Assembly (NCBI GenBank): GCA_947178465.1
Contig: CAMWYL010000040.1
Span: forward strand, 1 to 14,573
DNA length: 14,573 bases
Origin: an uncultured Lachnospiraceae bacterium
Lineage (GTDB): Bacteria > Bacillota > Clostridia > Lachnospirales > Lachnospiraceae
Direction of reading: 5' to 3'
The notes beneath the pieces were generated by a model. The model did no database searches. It was not told where the DNA came from and saw only the letters and a program-made list of their open reading frames with translations. Made by a program: the position numbers and the translations under genes. Of the stretch, positions 1-7,188 are shown in pieces. Each line of letters starts with the position of its first letter. The first letter of the stretch is position 1.

Positions 1-86
1 TGTTTCCTTTAGAATTTTCAGGGTCGCATTACTGTTTATTTGTCAAGGTTCTCTGTTGAAAACATATCTGTTTACACAACTTTGAT

Positions 87-115
87 ATCTTATCACATCA
101 TCAAAGCATTGTCAA
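87..115 (-). promoter_or_regulatory. Leftward promoter P2 (stable-RNA type)
   Basis: Read on the minus strand, a perfect TTGACA -35 box (110-115) is followed after 17 bp by TAAGAT (87-92), with an extended -10 TG dinucleotide just upstream (TGA-TAAGAT). Transcription would start near 80 and leave the window on the left. The transcribed leader contains GAACCTTGACAAATAAACAG (minus strand, from about 50 down to 31). To me this resembles the leader of clostridial rRNA operons, but that is recollection and not a comparison I could run. Confidence 0.55.
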
Positions 116-171
116 CACATTTTCAAACATTTTTACAAATTTTTGCCATCACATCTATGCGATGGATTTTT

Positions 172-200
172 ATATTAACACAAGTCGTGTCTTGTGTCAA
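172..200 (-). promoter_or_regulatory. Leftward promoter P1 with internal dyad
   Basis: On the minus strand a perfect TTGACA (195-200) is followed after 17 bp by TAATAT (172-177), preceded by TGT, which makes an extended -10. The DNA upstream of the -35 box (201-260) is very A/T-rich, as in an UP element. A 7-bp inverted repeat, ACACAAG (178-184) and CTTGTGT (191-197), fills the spacer and overlaps the -35 box, so it could be an operator. P1 lies 85 bp upstream of P2 in the same direction. Tandem strong promoters suggest an rRNA or other stable-RNA operon beyond position 1. Confidence 0.5.
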
Positions 201-366
201 TAACAATTACGTCTCATTCATTTTATGAAAATCAAAAAATAACAGTGATACAAATCATATATATTAAGAATATATGAATTTAACATGTCCACCTGAATAC
301 ATTCACAATGCTCGCCAAACACGCAAAGATCTTCGGGTTTTTACAGACGCCGAAATACCTTAGGGC
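201..366. other. Non-coding spacer, no gene seen
   Basis: This A/T-rich stretch lies between the leftward promoters and the tRNA terminator. Short open frames here have no ribosome binding site and no recognisable protein. An imperfect palindrome with 7-bp arms, CATATAT (256-262) and ATATATG (270-276), is visible, with no assignable function. I see no further RNA gene. Confidence 0.5.
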
Positions 367-396
367 AAAAAAAAGAATCTTGATGTTTCATAAGAT
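367..396 (-). terminator. Probable intrinsic terminator of tRNA-Ser
   Basis: On the minus strand, positions 396 down to 377 form a hairpin of about 8 bp (ATCTT/AAGAT plus an inner ATG/CAT, with one bulged base) and a 3-nt loop. It is followed by TCTTTTTTTT (376 down to 367). The stem is A/T-rich and weak, but the U tract is long. It sits about 50 nt after the tRNA 3' end in the right orientation. Confidence 0.5.
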
Positions 397-445
397 ACTT
401 TTTATAATGGACTTCACTATTCATTTGTTCAATAAAATAAATGAA

Positions 446-533
446 CGGAGAAGAAGGGATTTGAACCCTCGCGCCGGTCGCCCGACCTACACCCTTAGCA
501 GGGGCGCCTCTTCAGCCTCTTGAGTACTTCTCC
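446..533 (-). tRNA. tRNA-Ser, anticodon GCU
   Basis: This is an 88-nt class II tRNA on the minus strand. The 7-bp acceptor stem GGAGAAG/CTTCTCC closes perfectly, with discriminator base G at 446. The T arm contains GGTTCAAATCC. The anticodon stem CGCCC/GGGTG holds the loop CTGCTAA, giving anticodon GCU (plus-strand positions 497-499), which reads AGC and AGU. The long variable arm (GGTCGGGCGACC type) is typical of tRNA-Ser. CCA is not encoded. The gene has its own promoter at 596-624. Confidence 0.95.
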
Positions 534-595
534 TCGGTACTGAATTAAATCCTCTACCAATATGAACATACGCTGCAAATCCCAACGCAAGTGTT

Positions 596-624
596 ATTAT
601 ACCTAATTTACATATTATTGTCAA
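596..624 (-). promoter_or_regulatory. Promoter of tRNA-Ser
   Basis: On the minus strand there is a perfect TTGACA (619-624), a 17-bp spacer and a perfect TATAAT (596-601). The predicted start near 589 gives a leader of about 55 nt before the tRNA 5' end at 533. A full-consensus promoter fits a constitutively expressed tRNA gene and lets it be transcribed independently of the phosphonate operon upstream. Confidence 0.85.
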
Positions 625-660
625 TCCCTTTTTTCACAATTATCACGTTATTTCTGTCCG

Positions 661-808
661 ATTGCTCTGTTTCGGTTTCGGACTGACGGAGCATCCGGCT
701 TCATACGCAGCAAAACGCAACACATCTTTGATGTGCAGGCAGTCCCTTTCGCGGCAGTCGCCAAATGCCTGCAGGCAGTCACTTGGCTCGTTGCCCGCGA
801 GAATACAG
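661..808. repeat. Palindrome-rich intergenic element, possible dispersed repeat
   Basis: This stretch is clearly GC-richer than the A/T-rich DNA on its tRNA side. It contains a hairpin CACATC-TTT-GATGTG (721-735), a perfect 12-bp palindrome TGCCTGCAGGCA (766-777), an 11-bp direct repeat TGCAGGCAGTC at 734-744 and 770-780, a third GGCAGTC at 753-759, and an imperfect 8-bp inverted repeat at 663-670/686-693. It lies just downstream of the aepY stop. No hairpin here is followed by a U run on the minus strand, so it is not a standard terminator. Confidence 0.4.
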
Positions 809-1939
809 CTATATTTCCTGCAGTTTTTTCATAAAGTTTTGTCCGTTCTCCGCCGCGGACTCCTTGGGCCGCCCCAGGTCTTCTCTGGATGTCAGGGATA
901 CCATAACTTCTATCATGGTAAGCTCCCTGACTGTATCTGCCTCCTCCAGGGCACGCCGCAGCTGTTCTGCGGAAGTAACGGAATAGACAGCCTTATAACC
1001 GCAAGCCTTGGCTATGTCAACATATGATTGACCGGAATAGCCTGTCGGCATAGCGCCTACCGACTCATGGGCCGCATTGTTTATTACAATGTGAAGAAGA
1101 TTTTTCGGAGACTGCTTCGCAAGAAAGGCCAGTGCCCCCATATGCATTAAGACCGCGCCATCCCCGTCCACACAGACAATTTTCCTTGCAGCATCCGCCT
1201 GTGCAATTCCGTATGCAATCATGGAGGCATGTCCCATGCCGCCCACTGTCATAAATATTCTGTCGTGGTTTCCGTAAAGCGCGTCGCTTTGCTCATACAG
1301 TTCTCTTGAAATTTTGCCGGTTGTCGAAACGATATGGGAATCTCGATAAACCTTCTCAAGGATTATTTTTAATGCCTGTTCCCGCACAAGGTCATATCCG
1401 TTTTCCCATACAAATGCCCGCTCCTTTTCAAAAGTACCCTTTTTGACAATAATCGCGTACTGTCGGTTCTCCTCCAAGTGTTCGTGAGCTTTCTCAAGAA
1501 TTTCTTTTATCTGTGTCTCTGTTGTTCCATCGTCAATCACGGAATACGGCACATCCATGACCTCTAAAAGTTCACAGGTCACCTTTCCCTGAAAAACATG
1601 CTGCGGTTCATCCTTCTTTCCCGGTTCTCCGCGCCACCCGATGACAAAGAGCATGGGAATCCCATATACCTCCCTGTTGGCAATGGAGGCCAGGGGATTG
1701 ATGATATTTCCGAGTCCTGAATTTTGCAGATACACCAGACAGGGATGTTTTGTTGCAAGATATTCACCTGTCGCAAGGCCAACAGCCGCACCCTCATTTG
1801 GCGTCACATAATGCTTAAATTCCTTCCCGCCATCCGCCTGCACCGCATCGCAAAATTGCTTTAGCGTGGAATCCGGCACTCCTGTAATCGTAGAAATCCC
1901 CATATTTTTTATTTCTCGCAAAAAAACGCTTGCTTTCAT
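809..1939 (-). CDS. aepY: Phosphonopyruvate decarboxylase
   Basis: This 376-aa thiamine-diphosphate enzyme decarboxylates phosphonopyruvate to phosphonoacetaldehyde, the irreversible step that makes the unfavourable PEP mutase reaction productive. The N-terminal Pyr-type domain starts with the SxxTGVPDS-like motif (ITGVPDS, 18-24) and carries the presumed catalytic Glu49 in TPNEGAAVGLA. The C-terminal PP-type domain has the ThDP/Mg motif GDG (259-261) ending at NN (287-288). Length and both motifs match the family, and no large central domain is present, as expected for AepY-type enzymes. It is the last gene of the phosphonate block, starting 54 bp after the nucleotidyltransferase stop. The ATG at 1939 is preceded by a modest AGAGAG-type RBS. 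Sulfopyruvate decarboxylase is related, but the neighbouring PEP mutase and PhnW settle the substrate. Confidence 0.93.
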   Translation of the reverse strand: MKASVFLREIKNMGISTITGVPDSTLKQFCDAVQADGGKEFKHYVTPNEGAAVGLATGEYLATKHPCLVYLQNSGLGNIINPLASIANREVYGIPMLFVIGWRGEPGKKDEPQHVFQGKVTCELLEVMDVPYSVIDDGTTETQIKEILEKAHEHLEENRQYAIIVKKGTFEKERAFVWENGYDLVREQALKIILEKVYRDSHIVSTTGKISRELYEQSDALYGNHDRIFMTVGGMGHASMIAYGIAQADAARKIVCVDGDGAVLMHMGALAFLAKQSPKNLLHIVINNAAHESVGAMPTGYSGQSYVDIAKACGYKAVYSVTSAEQLRRALEEADTVRELTMIEVMVSLTSREDLGRPKESAAENGQNFMKKLQEI

Positions 1940-1993
1940 TCCGTTCTCTCTTTCTTAATCACAATTTTAATATATATACATGAAAATTTATAC

Positions 1994-2701
1994 TCAGATA
2001 TCCGATACGGCCTCCGCGTCTATTGCCTCCAATTCTTCCACCGTATCAATTTCCACAATCTGTCCCTCCGCAACAGGAAAAACTTTCAAACGGAGCTTAT
2101 TGAGATTTTTGTCAACCACCTCATCCCAATACAGATTGGCATTTTCTTCCCTGTTATAGGCCTGTTCAATCATTTCCGCAAGAAGTCTTGCATCCTCCTG
2201 CTTAAAAAAGGAAATCCCGACCATGTTATAAGTATCTGTTCCGCCTTTTCCCACTCTGGAAATAAAGCCCTCCCGTAATTCAAATATCCAGTCGTCGGAA
2301 TAGCCCTTTACCAACTTTCCATAATATCCGGAGCAATCCAACTGCTTGTCAAAAACAGACGAATCGGAAATCAGCAGATCCGCCTCACAAATAAAGCAGT
2401 CTGCCGTCCCCAGCACATCCTTTGCGGCATAAACGGAGGAAATATTATTTTTTACGAGGTAATCCGGATTGTCGAGCAACCGAATTCCCGGATACTTTTC
2501 ACACAGGTACGAAAACTGCTCCTTTAAGTATCCGACAACAATATAGATTTCCGATATATTTCTTCTCTTTAGTCCTTCGATAACGGTTTCGATTAGCGGC
2601 TTGCCAAACACTTTTACAAGCGGTTTGGGTACCTGTTCGGTCAGCGGGCGCATCCTCGTGCCAAGCCCCGCCGCCATAATTATTCCGATTTCCCTGCTCA
2701 T
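1994..2701 (-). CDS. LicC/PntC-like cytidylyltransferase, probably AEP-activating
   Basis: This 235-aa nucleotidyltransferase has a GT-A-like fold. The N-terminus holds the nucleotide-binding signature AAGLGTRMRPLT (10-21) followed by PKPLV (25-29). NNISSVYAAKD (85-95) and EADLL (106-110, presumed metal site) resemble choline-phosphate cytidylyltransferase LicC and the AEP cytidylyltransferase PntC. WDEVV (192-196) and EIDTVEEL (217-224) are also family-like. In this context the likely reaction is CTP + AEP to CMP-AEP; phosphocholine or a sugar phosphate cannot be excluded. The start was set at 2701 because GAGG sits 6 nt before that ATG. Two in-frame ATGs further upstream (2713, 2707) lack such spacing. 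It begins 22 bp after the PEP mutase stop. Confidence 0.8.
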   Translation of the reverse strand: MSREIGIIMAAGLGTRMRPLTEQVPKPLVKVFGKPLIETVIEGLKRRNISEIYIVVGYLKEQFSYLCEKYPGIRLLDNPDYLVKNNISSVYAAKDVLGTADCFICEADLLISDSSVFDKQLDCSGYYGKLVKGYSDDWIFELREGFISRVGKGGTDTYNMVGISFFKQEDARLLAEMIEQAYNREENANLYWDEVVDKNLNKLRLKVFPVAEGQIVEIDTVEELEAIDAEAVSDI

Positions 2702-2723
2702 AAGCATCCTCATTTAAAATTGT

Positions 2724-4019
2724 CTACATATCATCAATCAGCGTAATGATTTCCTTAAACGGCATCAGTTTTTGGTCAACCTCCAGCGCCCTGTGGTTCT
2801 TCAAAATCTCGATCGCGGTGCTCTGCATTGCGGGAAAGGCGCTTCTGGTCAGCTGGTTTGCATAAATTACGATATTGACGCCATGCGTGGCAAGCTCCGC
2901 CTCTGTTACGCTGTTAAAGGAGGTCGGCACAACAACGATCGGCGTGCTCTTGTCTTCTTTTCTGAAAGCATCGCAGAATGCAAAAATCTCGTCTGGCGAT
3001 TTCTTTCGAGAGTGTATCATAATGGCATCCGCACCGGCATCCACATAAGCAAAGGCGCGCTTTAACGCATCCTCCTGCCCTTTCTCCAAAATCAGACTCT
3101 CAATCCGCGCAATAATCATAAATTCTTCTGTCCGCTGCGCATTTTTCCCGGCACGTATTTTATTACAGAAATTTTCGATGGTATCCTGTGTCTGCTTCAC
3201 CTCTGTCCCAAACAGGGAATTTTTCTTTAATCCGGTTTTATCCTCAATGATAACCGCAGACACGCCCATACGCTCCAAGGTACGGACATTGTATACAAAA
3301 TGCTCCACCAATCCGCCCGTATCCCCATCAAGGATAATCGGTTTTGTCGTAACCTCCATCACGTCGTCAATGGTACGCATTCTTGACGACATATCGACAA
3401 GCTCAATATCAGGCTTCCCCTTTGCGGTAGAATCGCACAGGCTGGAAAGCCACATTGCATCAAACTGGTCAAGCTCTCCGTTGTGCTCGACAATCGTTTT
3501 CTCTGCTATCAGTCCTGTCAGTCCGCTGTGAACCTCTATCGTCTTTACGACGGAGCACAGCTTTAGCAGTTGGCGCAGGCGCTTTCTTCTGTACTCCGGC
3601 ATGGAGAGCTTTTCCTTGATGATTTCATCAATTTTTTTCACGTTTTCATTGTAGGTGTAGCCAATCTCTACCAACTCGCCGCCGTATGCCGCCAGGTTTT
3701 TCAAAACATTTTCACGAATTGCCGCCTCCGGTCCGCTGCGCCAATTATCCCCGTGAATCACGTAATCCGGCCGCTGCTGTGCAAGAACCTTGTCATACAT
3801 AATCTCATCCTGAATGATAATGTTCTTTACAAGCCCCGTAGCCTGTACAATTTGCTTTCTCTCCTCTATGGAAATTGTCGGGAAGCGGTTGAACTTAATC
3901 ATCGCCGCATCGCTCAAAATCCCGACGGTTACTTCGCCGTATTTATTCGCTTCACGAAGAATATTTAAATGACCTTCATGGATTACATCCGTGCAGAAGC
4001 AAGTGTATACTTTTTTCAT
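2724..4019 (-). CDS. aepX: PEP mutase with N-terminal cytidylyltransferase domain
   Basis: This 431-aa two-domain protein carries out the entry step of phosphonate synthesis, PEP to phosphonopyruvate. Residues 1 to about 135 are a TagD-like cytidylyltransferase domain with the HxGH motif HEGH (14-17) and TISIEERKQ (48-56) in the place of the second nucleotide-binding motif. Residues about 150-431 are a PEP mutase/isocitrate-lyase-type barrel. They hold LDGDTGG (230-236, Mg region) and the PEP mutase signature EDKxxxxxNS as EDKTGLKKNS (259-268), which separates mutases from lyases in this superfamily. The open frame extends to a TTG at 4085, but I start at ATG 4019. GGTGA lies 5 nt upstream of it and MKKVYTCFCTDVIHEGH is a normal family start. 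The gap to phnW upstream is 88 bp. The N-terminal domain may nucleotidylate AEP or a polyol phosphate; its substrate is not visible. Confidence 0.93.
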   Translation of the reverse strand: MKKVYTCFCTDVIHEGHLNILREANKYGEVTVGILSDAAMIKFNRFPTISIEERKQIVQATGLVKNIIIQDEIMYDKVLAQQRPDYVIHGDNWRSGPEAAIRENVLKNLAAYGGELVEIGYTYNENVKKIDEIIKEKLSMPEYRRKRLRQLLKLCSVVKTIEVHSGLTGLIAEKTIVEHNGELDQFDAMWLSSLCDSTAKGKPDIELVDMSSRMRTIDDVMEVTTKPIILDGDTGGLVEHFVYNVRTLERMGVSAVIIEDKTGLKKNSLFGTEVKQTQDTIENFCNKIRAGKNAQRTEEFMIIARIESLILEKGQEDALKRAFAYVDAGADAIMIHSRKKSPDEIFAFCDAFRKEDKSTPIVVVPTSFNSVTEAELATHGVNIVIYANQLTRSAFPAMQSTAIEILKNHRALEVDQKLMPFKEIITLIDDM

Positions 4020-4107
4020 ATTTTTCACCATTTCCGCGCTGCTTTTGCACTTAACGAGTTTGTGACAAGCAGCGCGCAGACACAAATCTCGCGATTATAA
4101 TTTTCAT

Positions 4108-5244
4108 TTAATTGTTATAACGGACGGGGATCTGTATGTTGTACTCCATAAGCGCATCCTCCAGAACAACAAAAAAGTCTTCAATATCCTTTGGTGTAAT
4201 GGCGCCGAGCGCGCACAGCCGGAAGGTGTTTTGCGTTGATACCTTACCCGGATATATGGTAAAGCCGCGTTCATAGCAGTAATCATGTACCTTCTCAAAG
4301 TCCCAATTCTCATCCTCCGGATATTTTACGGACACGACAAGCCCTGCCTGAAGCTCTCTTTTGATGATGTCCCGAAAGCCAAGCTTGTCAAGCCCTGCGT
4401 GAATCGCTTCAAAGACGCTCAGATGCCGTTGCCATTTTGCTTCTTCACCCTCCGCAAAATACTCGTCAAGCGCCTGTCGCGTGGCATATATTGTCTGGAC
4501 GGGCGGCGTAAAATGCATCTCCCCGGTTGTCTCGAAGAAATGATATTGCAGATACAGATTGCAATAGTAGGAGCGCTTCGGATAGTCCGCCGATTTCTTA
4601 ATGATTTCCGTATTCCCGACAATAAATGACAGTCCAGTCATTGCCATCAGCCCCTTCTGTGCGGATGCCATGCAGAAATCAATATTATCCTTCTCAATGT
4701 CAATCGGTTTCATCGCATAGGTGGAAGTGGTATCCACCGTAAACACCGCACCATAACGATGCACCAACGCACCAATCTCCCGAATGGGATTCAAAATGCC
4801 GGTTCCCGTCTCGTTATGCGTCGTATGGACAAGCGCAATGTCGGGATTTTCTTTTAAGGTCTGCTCAATTTTATCTAAATCCGGCAGTTCATCCACCGGA
4901 AACTTTAAATCAATAAAAGGCAGATTATAATATTCGCAAATCTCCGCTGCCCTTGTGCTGTAAGCACCGTTATTAATAATAAGCACCTTCTTCCCTTCCG
5001 GTAAAAGGGAGTTGATGCATACGTCAATATTCAGCGTGCCGGAACCACAAAACAACACCGCGGTATACTTATTCAAATCCCCGTGTACGATGCGCACCAA
5101 ATCCTCACGCATCTTTTTCATCATGGAGGCAAATTCCTTCTCCCTCGGGCAGATATCCGGAACGACCTGCGCCATTTTCACGGTATCCGTTGTTGTCGCG
5201 GGTCCCGGGTTTAATAAAATGTTTCTTTTTATATTTTCCTTCAT
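4108..5244 (-). CDS. phnW: 2-aminoethylphosphonate--pyruvate transaminase
   Basis: This 378-aa PLP-dependent class V aminotransferase is close to full family length. LLNPGPATTT (10-19) is the N-terminal family signature. GSGT (67-70) binds the cofactor phosphate, VDTTSTY (170-176) contains the PLP-pyridine Asp171, and SAQKGL (194-199) contains the Schiff-base Lys197. Arg342 in FRLCALG is in position to bind a carboxylate. In degraders PhnW runs AEP to phosphonoacetaldehyde. Next to PEP mutase and AepY, and with no phosphonatase, it should run in the synthetic direction and make AEP. The ATG follows the TAA of the YidC fusion gene directly (TAAATG) and the nearest AGAGGA is about 13 nt upstream, so translational coupling is likely. 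Confidence 0.93.
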   Translation of the reverse strand: MKENIKRNILLNPGPATTTDTVKMAQVVPDICPREKEFASMMKKMREDLVRIVHGDLNKYTAVLFCGSGTLNIDVCINSLLPEGKKVLIINNGAYSTRAAEICEYYNLPFIDLKFPVDELPDLDKIEQTLKENPDIALVHTTHNETGTGILNPIREIGALVHRYGAVFTVDTTSTYAMKPIDIEKDNIDFCMASAQKGLMAMTGLSFIVGNTEIIKKSADYPKRSYYCNLYLQYHFFETTGEMHFTPPVQTIYATRQALDEYFAEGEEAKWQRHLSVFEAIHAGLDKLGFRDIIKRELQAGLVVSVKYPEDENWDFEKVHDYCYERGFTIYPGKVSTQNTFRLCALGAITPKDIEDFFVVLEDALMEYNIQIPVRYNN

Positions 5245-7188
5245 TTAATAATCATCTTCCTCTTCATGCTTCTTTTTGTAGTAGGCAAGCCGCTCCATAA
5301 TATAATCGGCTCCGACCTCCCCACTGCTGCTAATACTGTAGATATATTCGTTCCTGATTTTCTCAAGAGACTCTCTCGAAAAGGCATTACTGCTTAAAAG
5401 CTCCTCAACCACCTGTGCCAGCGTTGAAAGCTTGTCCATATCAACACTTCTGCCGACTTTATTGCGAAGCTCGATATCAATCGGCGTAATGCCGAGTTCT
5501 TCGTAATCCTCATTCATAATCTTCATAGGTGTGTTGATAAAAAGCGACGGCTTCAGCGTTGCAAAGGAATACTCAAACGCGATGCTTGACCAATCCGTAA
5601 TGACGACATCCGCCTCATATACGGTGCGATTTGAGGAAAAATCCGTCTGCAGCTCCATATCCTCGCGTTCGTCCATGTGGAACTTTTCCCGAAGCATCTG
5701 CAGCCGCTCCTCCTCATGGCGAACAAACTGCGGATGCGGCCTGACGATAATCTTATATCCGTGCCCCTGCAGATTTTCCAATATCTCCTCAATGCATGAA
5801 TATAAAATATTATCCTTCTGCCACGACGGAGCAATCAAAATTTCCCGAACTGCCTTTTCCTTTTTCTCCATCGCGTCGTAGGATTGAATCATATTATCAA
5901 TAACGCTTGAACCCCACTCTACAATTCTCTTTTCCGGTAATCCATACAGCTCTTCGCGCTTTCTGATTTCCTTCGTGCAAAGATATCCGGAAGAGAATAT
6001 GGTGTCAAAATGGTCTAACGCCTCTTTTCTGAAGGTCAGGTTCGGACTGTTTACGTCATGCGGAACGTAAATATATTCGTTATCCTTTCGGACAAGGGAG
6101 CGCTTGATATGAAAGCTTTCCAAATCGGGTGTTGTCATCACGACGATATCCGCCTCCAGCTTCATCATCAGGACAATCAGCTTGTTTTCCCCGATATAAA
6201 AGGGTCGGAATCGGTCGCTTGCCATCTCAAAAACCTTATCCTCAGGGTCGCTTGTAATGTAATTTATCACAACTTTGGATTTCTCCAGCAACGTTTCAAT
6301 AATATTCTGATAATATTTGTAAAAGCCGTTCTTTTCGGAATAAAATACCAACTGCATTTCATAGTCCTTGAAAAACCGCTTATAGTCTGCTTTTTCCTTT
6401 TTCCGATAGGGATTCTTGGCAAAAAGCTTCTTCTGCTGCTTTTGGAATTGCGCCGCGGCCTTGAGCTCCTGTCTGCTTCGCTCCAGGGCGTCATAGTCAA
6501 TATATTTCTTCGGATTCATTATAATATTCAGCACATACAGCTGTAGAATGGAAAACAGATTGCTGAAGGTCCAATAAATTCCCACTCCCGTTTTGACGAA
6601 AAATCCAAGATACAGGGACAGTGCAATGGAAAGCAGCATTGTACCGTATTGGTTCAGCCGCCCCTGCTCCGATTGCAATACATTGATGCGATTCTGGATA
6701 AAACACATAAACCACGCGGAAAGCGCGGCAATCAGAGGAATAACATATGTAATCCCTCCTGTTTCCACCGGCACCGAGGATAAATCCAAGCTGCCCAGCA
6801 TGGTATTGAGTGTTCCTGTCTGTCCCCTGAATATGTGAAGCTCAGGATGATTAATCACGTCAATAACGCCCATCAGCAAAATCAGTTGAAGCGCCAGGGG
6901 AATCAGATCCGCCAACGGTTGATAGTGCTCCCGCTTATACAACTCATACTGCTCTTCGGAAATTTTCTCGTTATTGCCGAAATACTTTGCCTTGATGAAG
7001 TTAATCTCGGGCTGCAGCTTTACCATTTTAATGGAATTTTTCTGTACCATTAAGGATACCGGCAACAGTACGATTTTGGTTAAAAAGGTAAAGAAAACAA
7101 TAGACAGGAAATAATTGTGCAGACAGCCAAAGCTAAAATACATCAACCAGCCAAGCACGCTGCCAATCAGACTAATTATGTAACTCAT
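5245..7188 (-). CDS. YidC-domain / CDP-glycerol glycerophosphotransferase-like fusion
   Basis: This is a 647-aa fusion. Residues 1-225 look like a whole YidC/Oxa1 insertase core: an N-terminal TM, then FFTFLTKIVLLPVSLMVQKN (32-51) with a basic residue (K38) where SpoIIIJ/YidC has its groove Arg. An amphipathic QPEINFIKAKYFGN helix follows, and further TM segments at about 95-112, 147-165 and 183-222 include GVGIYWTFSNLFSILQ. A basic linker (225-275) leads to a TagB/TagF-type phosphotransferase domain (about 277-640) with VPHDVN (375-380), APSW (453-456), RPHPQF (483-488) and TDWSSIAFEY (531-540). TagF-type enzymes move polyol phosphate from a CDP donor on the cytoplasmic face. The gene overlaps the 82-aa gene by one base (TAATG) and has a strong AGGAGG. 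In a phosphonate operon a CMP-AEP donor is conceivable, but that is inference. Confidence 0.88.
   Translation of the reverse strand: MSYIISLIGSVLGWLMYFSFGCLHNYFLSIVFFTFLTKIVLLPVSLMVQKNSIKMVKLQPEINFIKAKYFGNNEKISEEQYELYKREHYQPLADLIPLALQLILLMGVIDVINHPELHIFRGQTGTLNTMLGSLDLSSVPVETGGITYVIPLIAALSAWFMCFIQNRINVLQSEQGRLNQYGTMLLSIALSLYLGFFVKTGVGIYWTFSNLFSILQLYVLNIIMNPKKYIDYDALERSRQELKAAAQFQKQQKKLFAKNPYRKKEKADYKRFFKDYEMQLVFYSEKNGFYKYYQNIIETLLEKSKVVINYITSDPEDKVFEMASDRFRPFYIGENKLIVLMMKLEADIVVMTTPDLESFHIKRSLVRKDNEYIYVPHDVNSPNLTFRKEALDHFDTIFSSGYLCTKEIRKREELYGLPEKRIVEWGSSVIDNMIQSYDAMEKKEKAVREILIAPSWQKDNILYSCIEEILENLQGHGYKIIVRPHPQFVRHEEERLQMLREKFHMDEREDMELQTDFSSNRTVYEADVVITDWSSIAFEYSFATLKPSLFINTPMKIMNEDYEELGITPIDIELRNKVGRSVDMDKLSTLAQVVEELLSSNAFSRESLEKIRNEYIYSISSSGEVGADYIMERLAYYKKKHEEEDDY

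Noticed and set aside
41..46. Third TTGACA on the minus strand near the left edge
   Set aside because: At 17-bp spacing the -10 position reads CCCTGA, so no promoter is supported; the motif belongs to the leader sequence.
40..228. Plus-strand 62-codon open frame
   Set aside because: It lies across the leftward promoter cluster, has no RBS and resembles no protein; the minus-strand promoter elements explain the sequence better.
721..735. CACATC-TTT-GATGTG hairpin as the operon terminator
   Set aside because: On the minus strand it is followed by TTGCGTTTTGC and not by a continuous U run, so termination there is doubtful.
662..1027. Plus-strand 121-codon frame with CRQS repeats
   Set aside because: The repeated residues come from the direct DNA repeats at 734-780, and the rest is antisense to the well-supported aepY gene.
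4020..4085. N-terminal 22-residue extension of the PEP mutase from a TTG
   Set aside because: There is no RBS at the TTG, the extension has no family similarity, and ATG 4019 has GGTGA at proper spacing.
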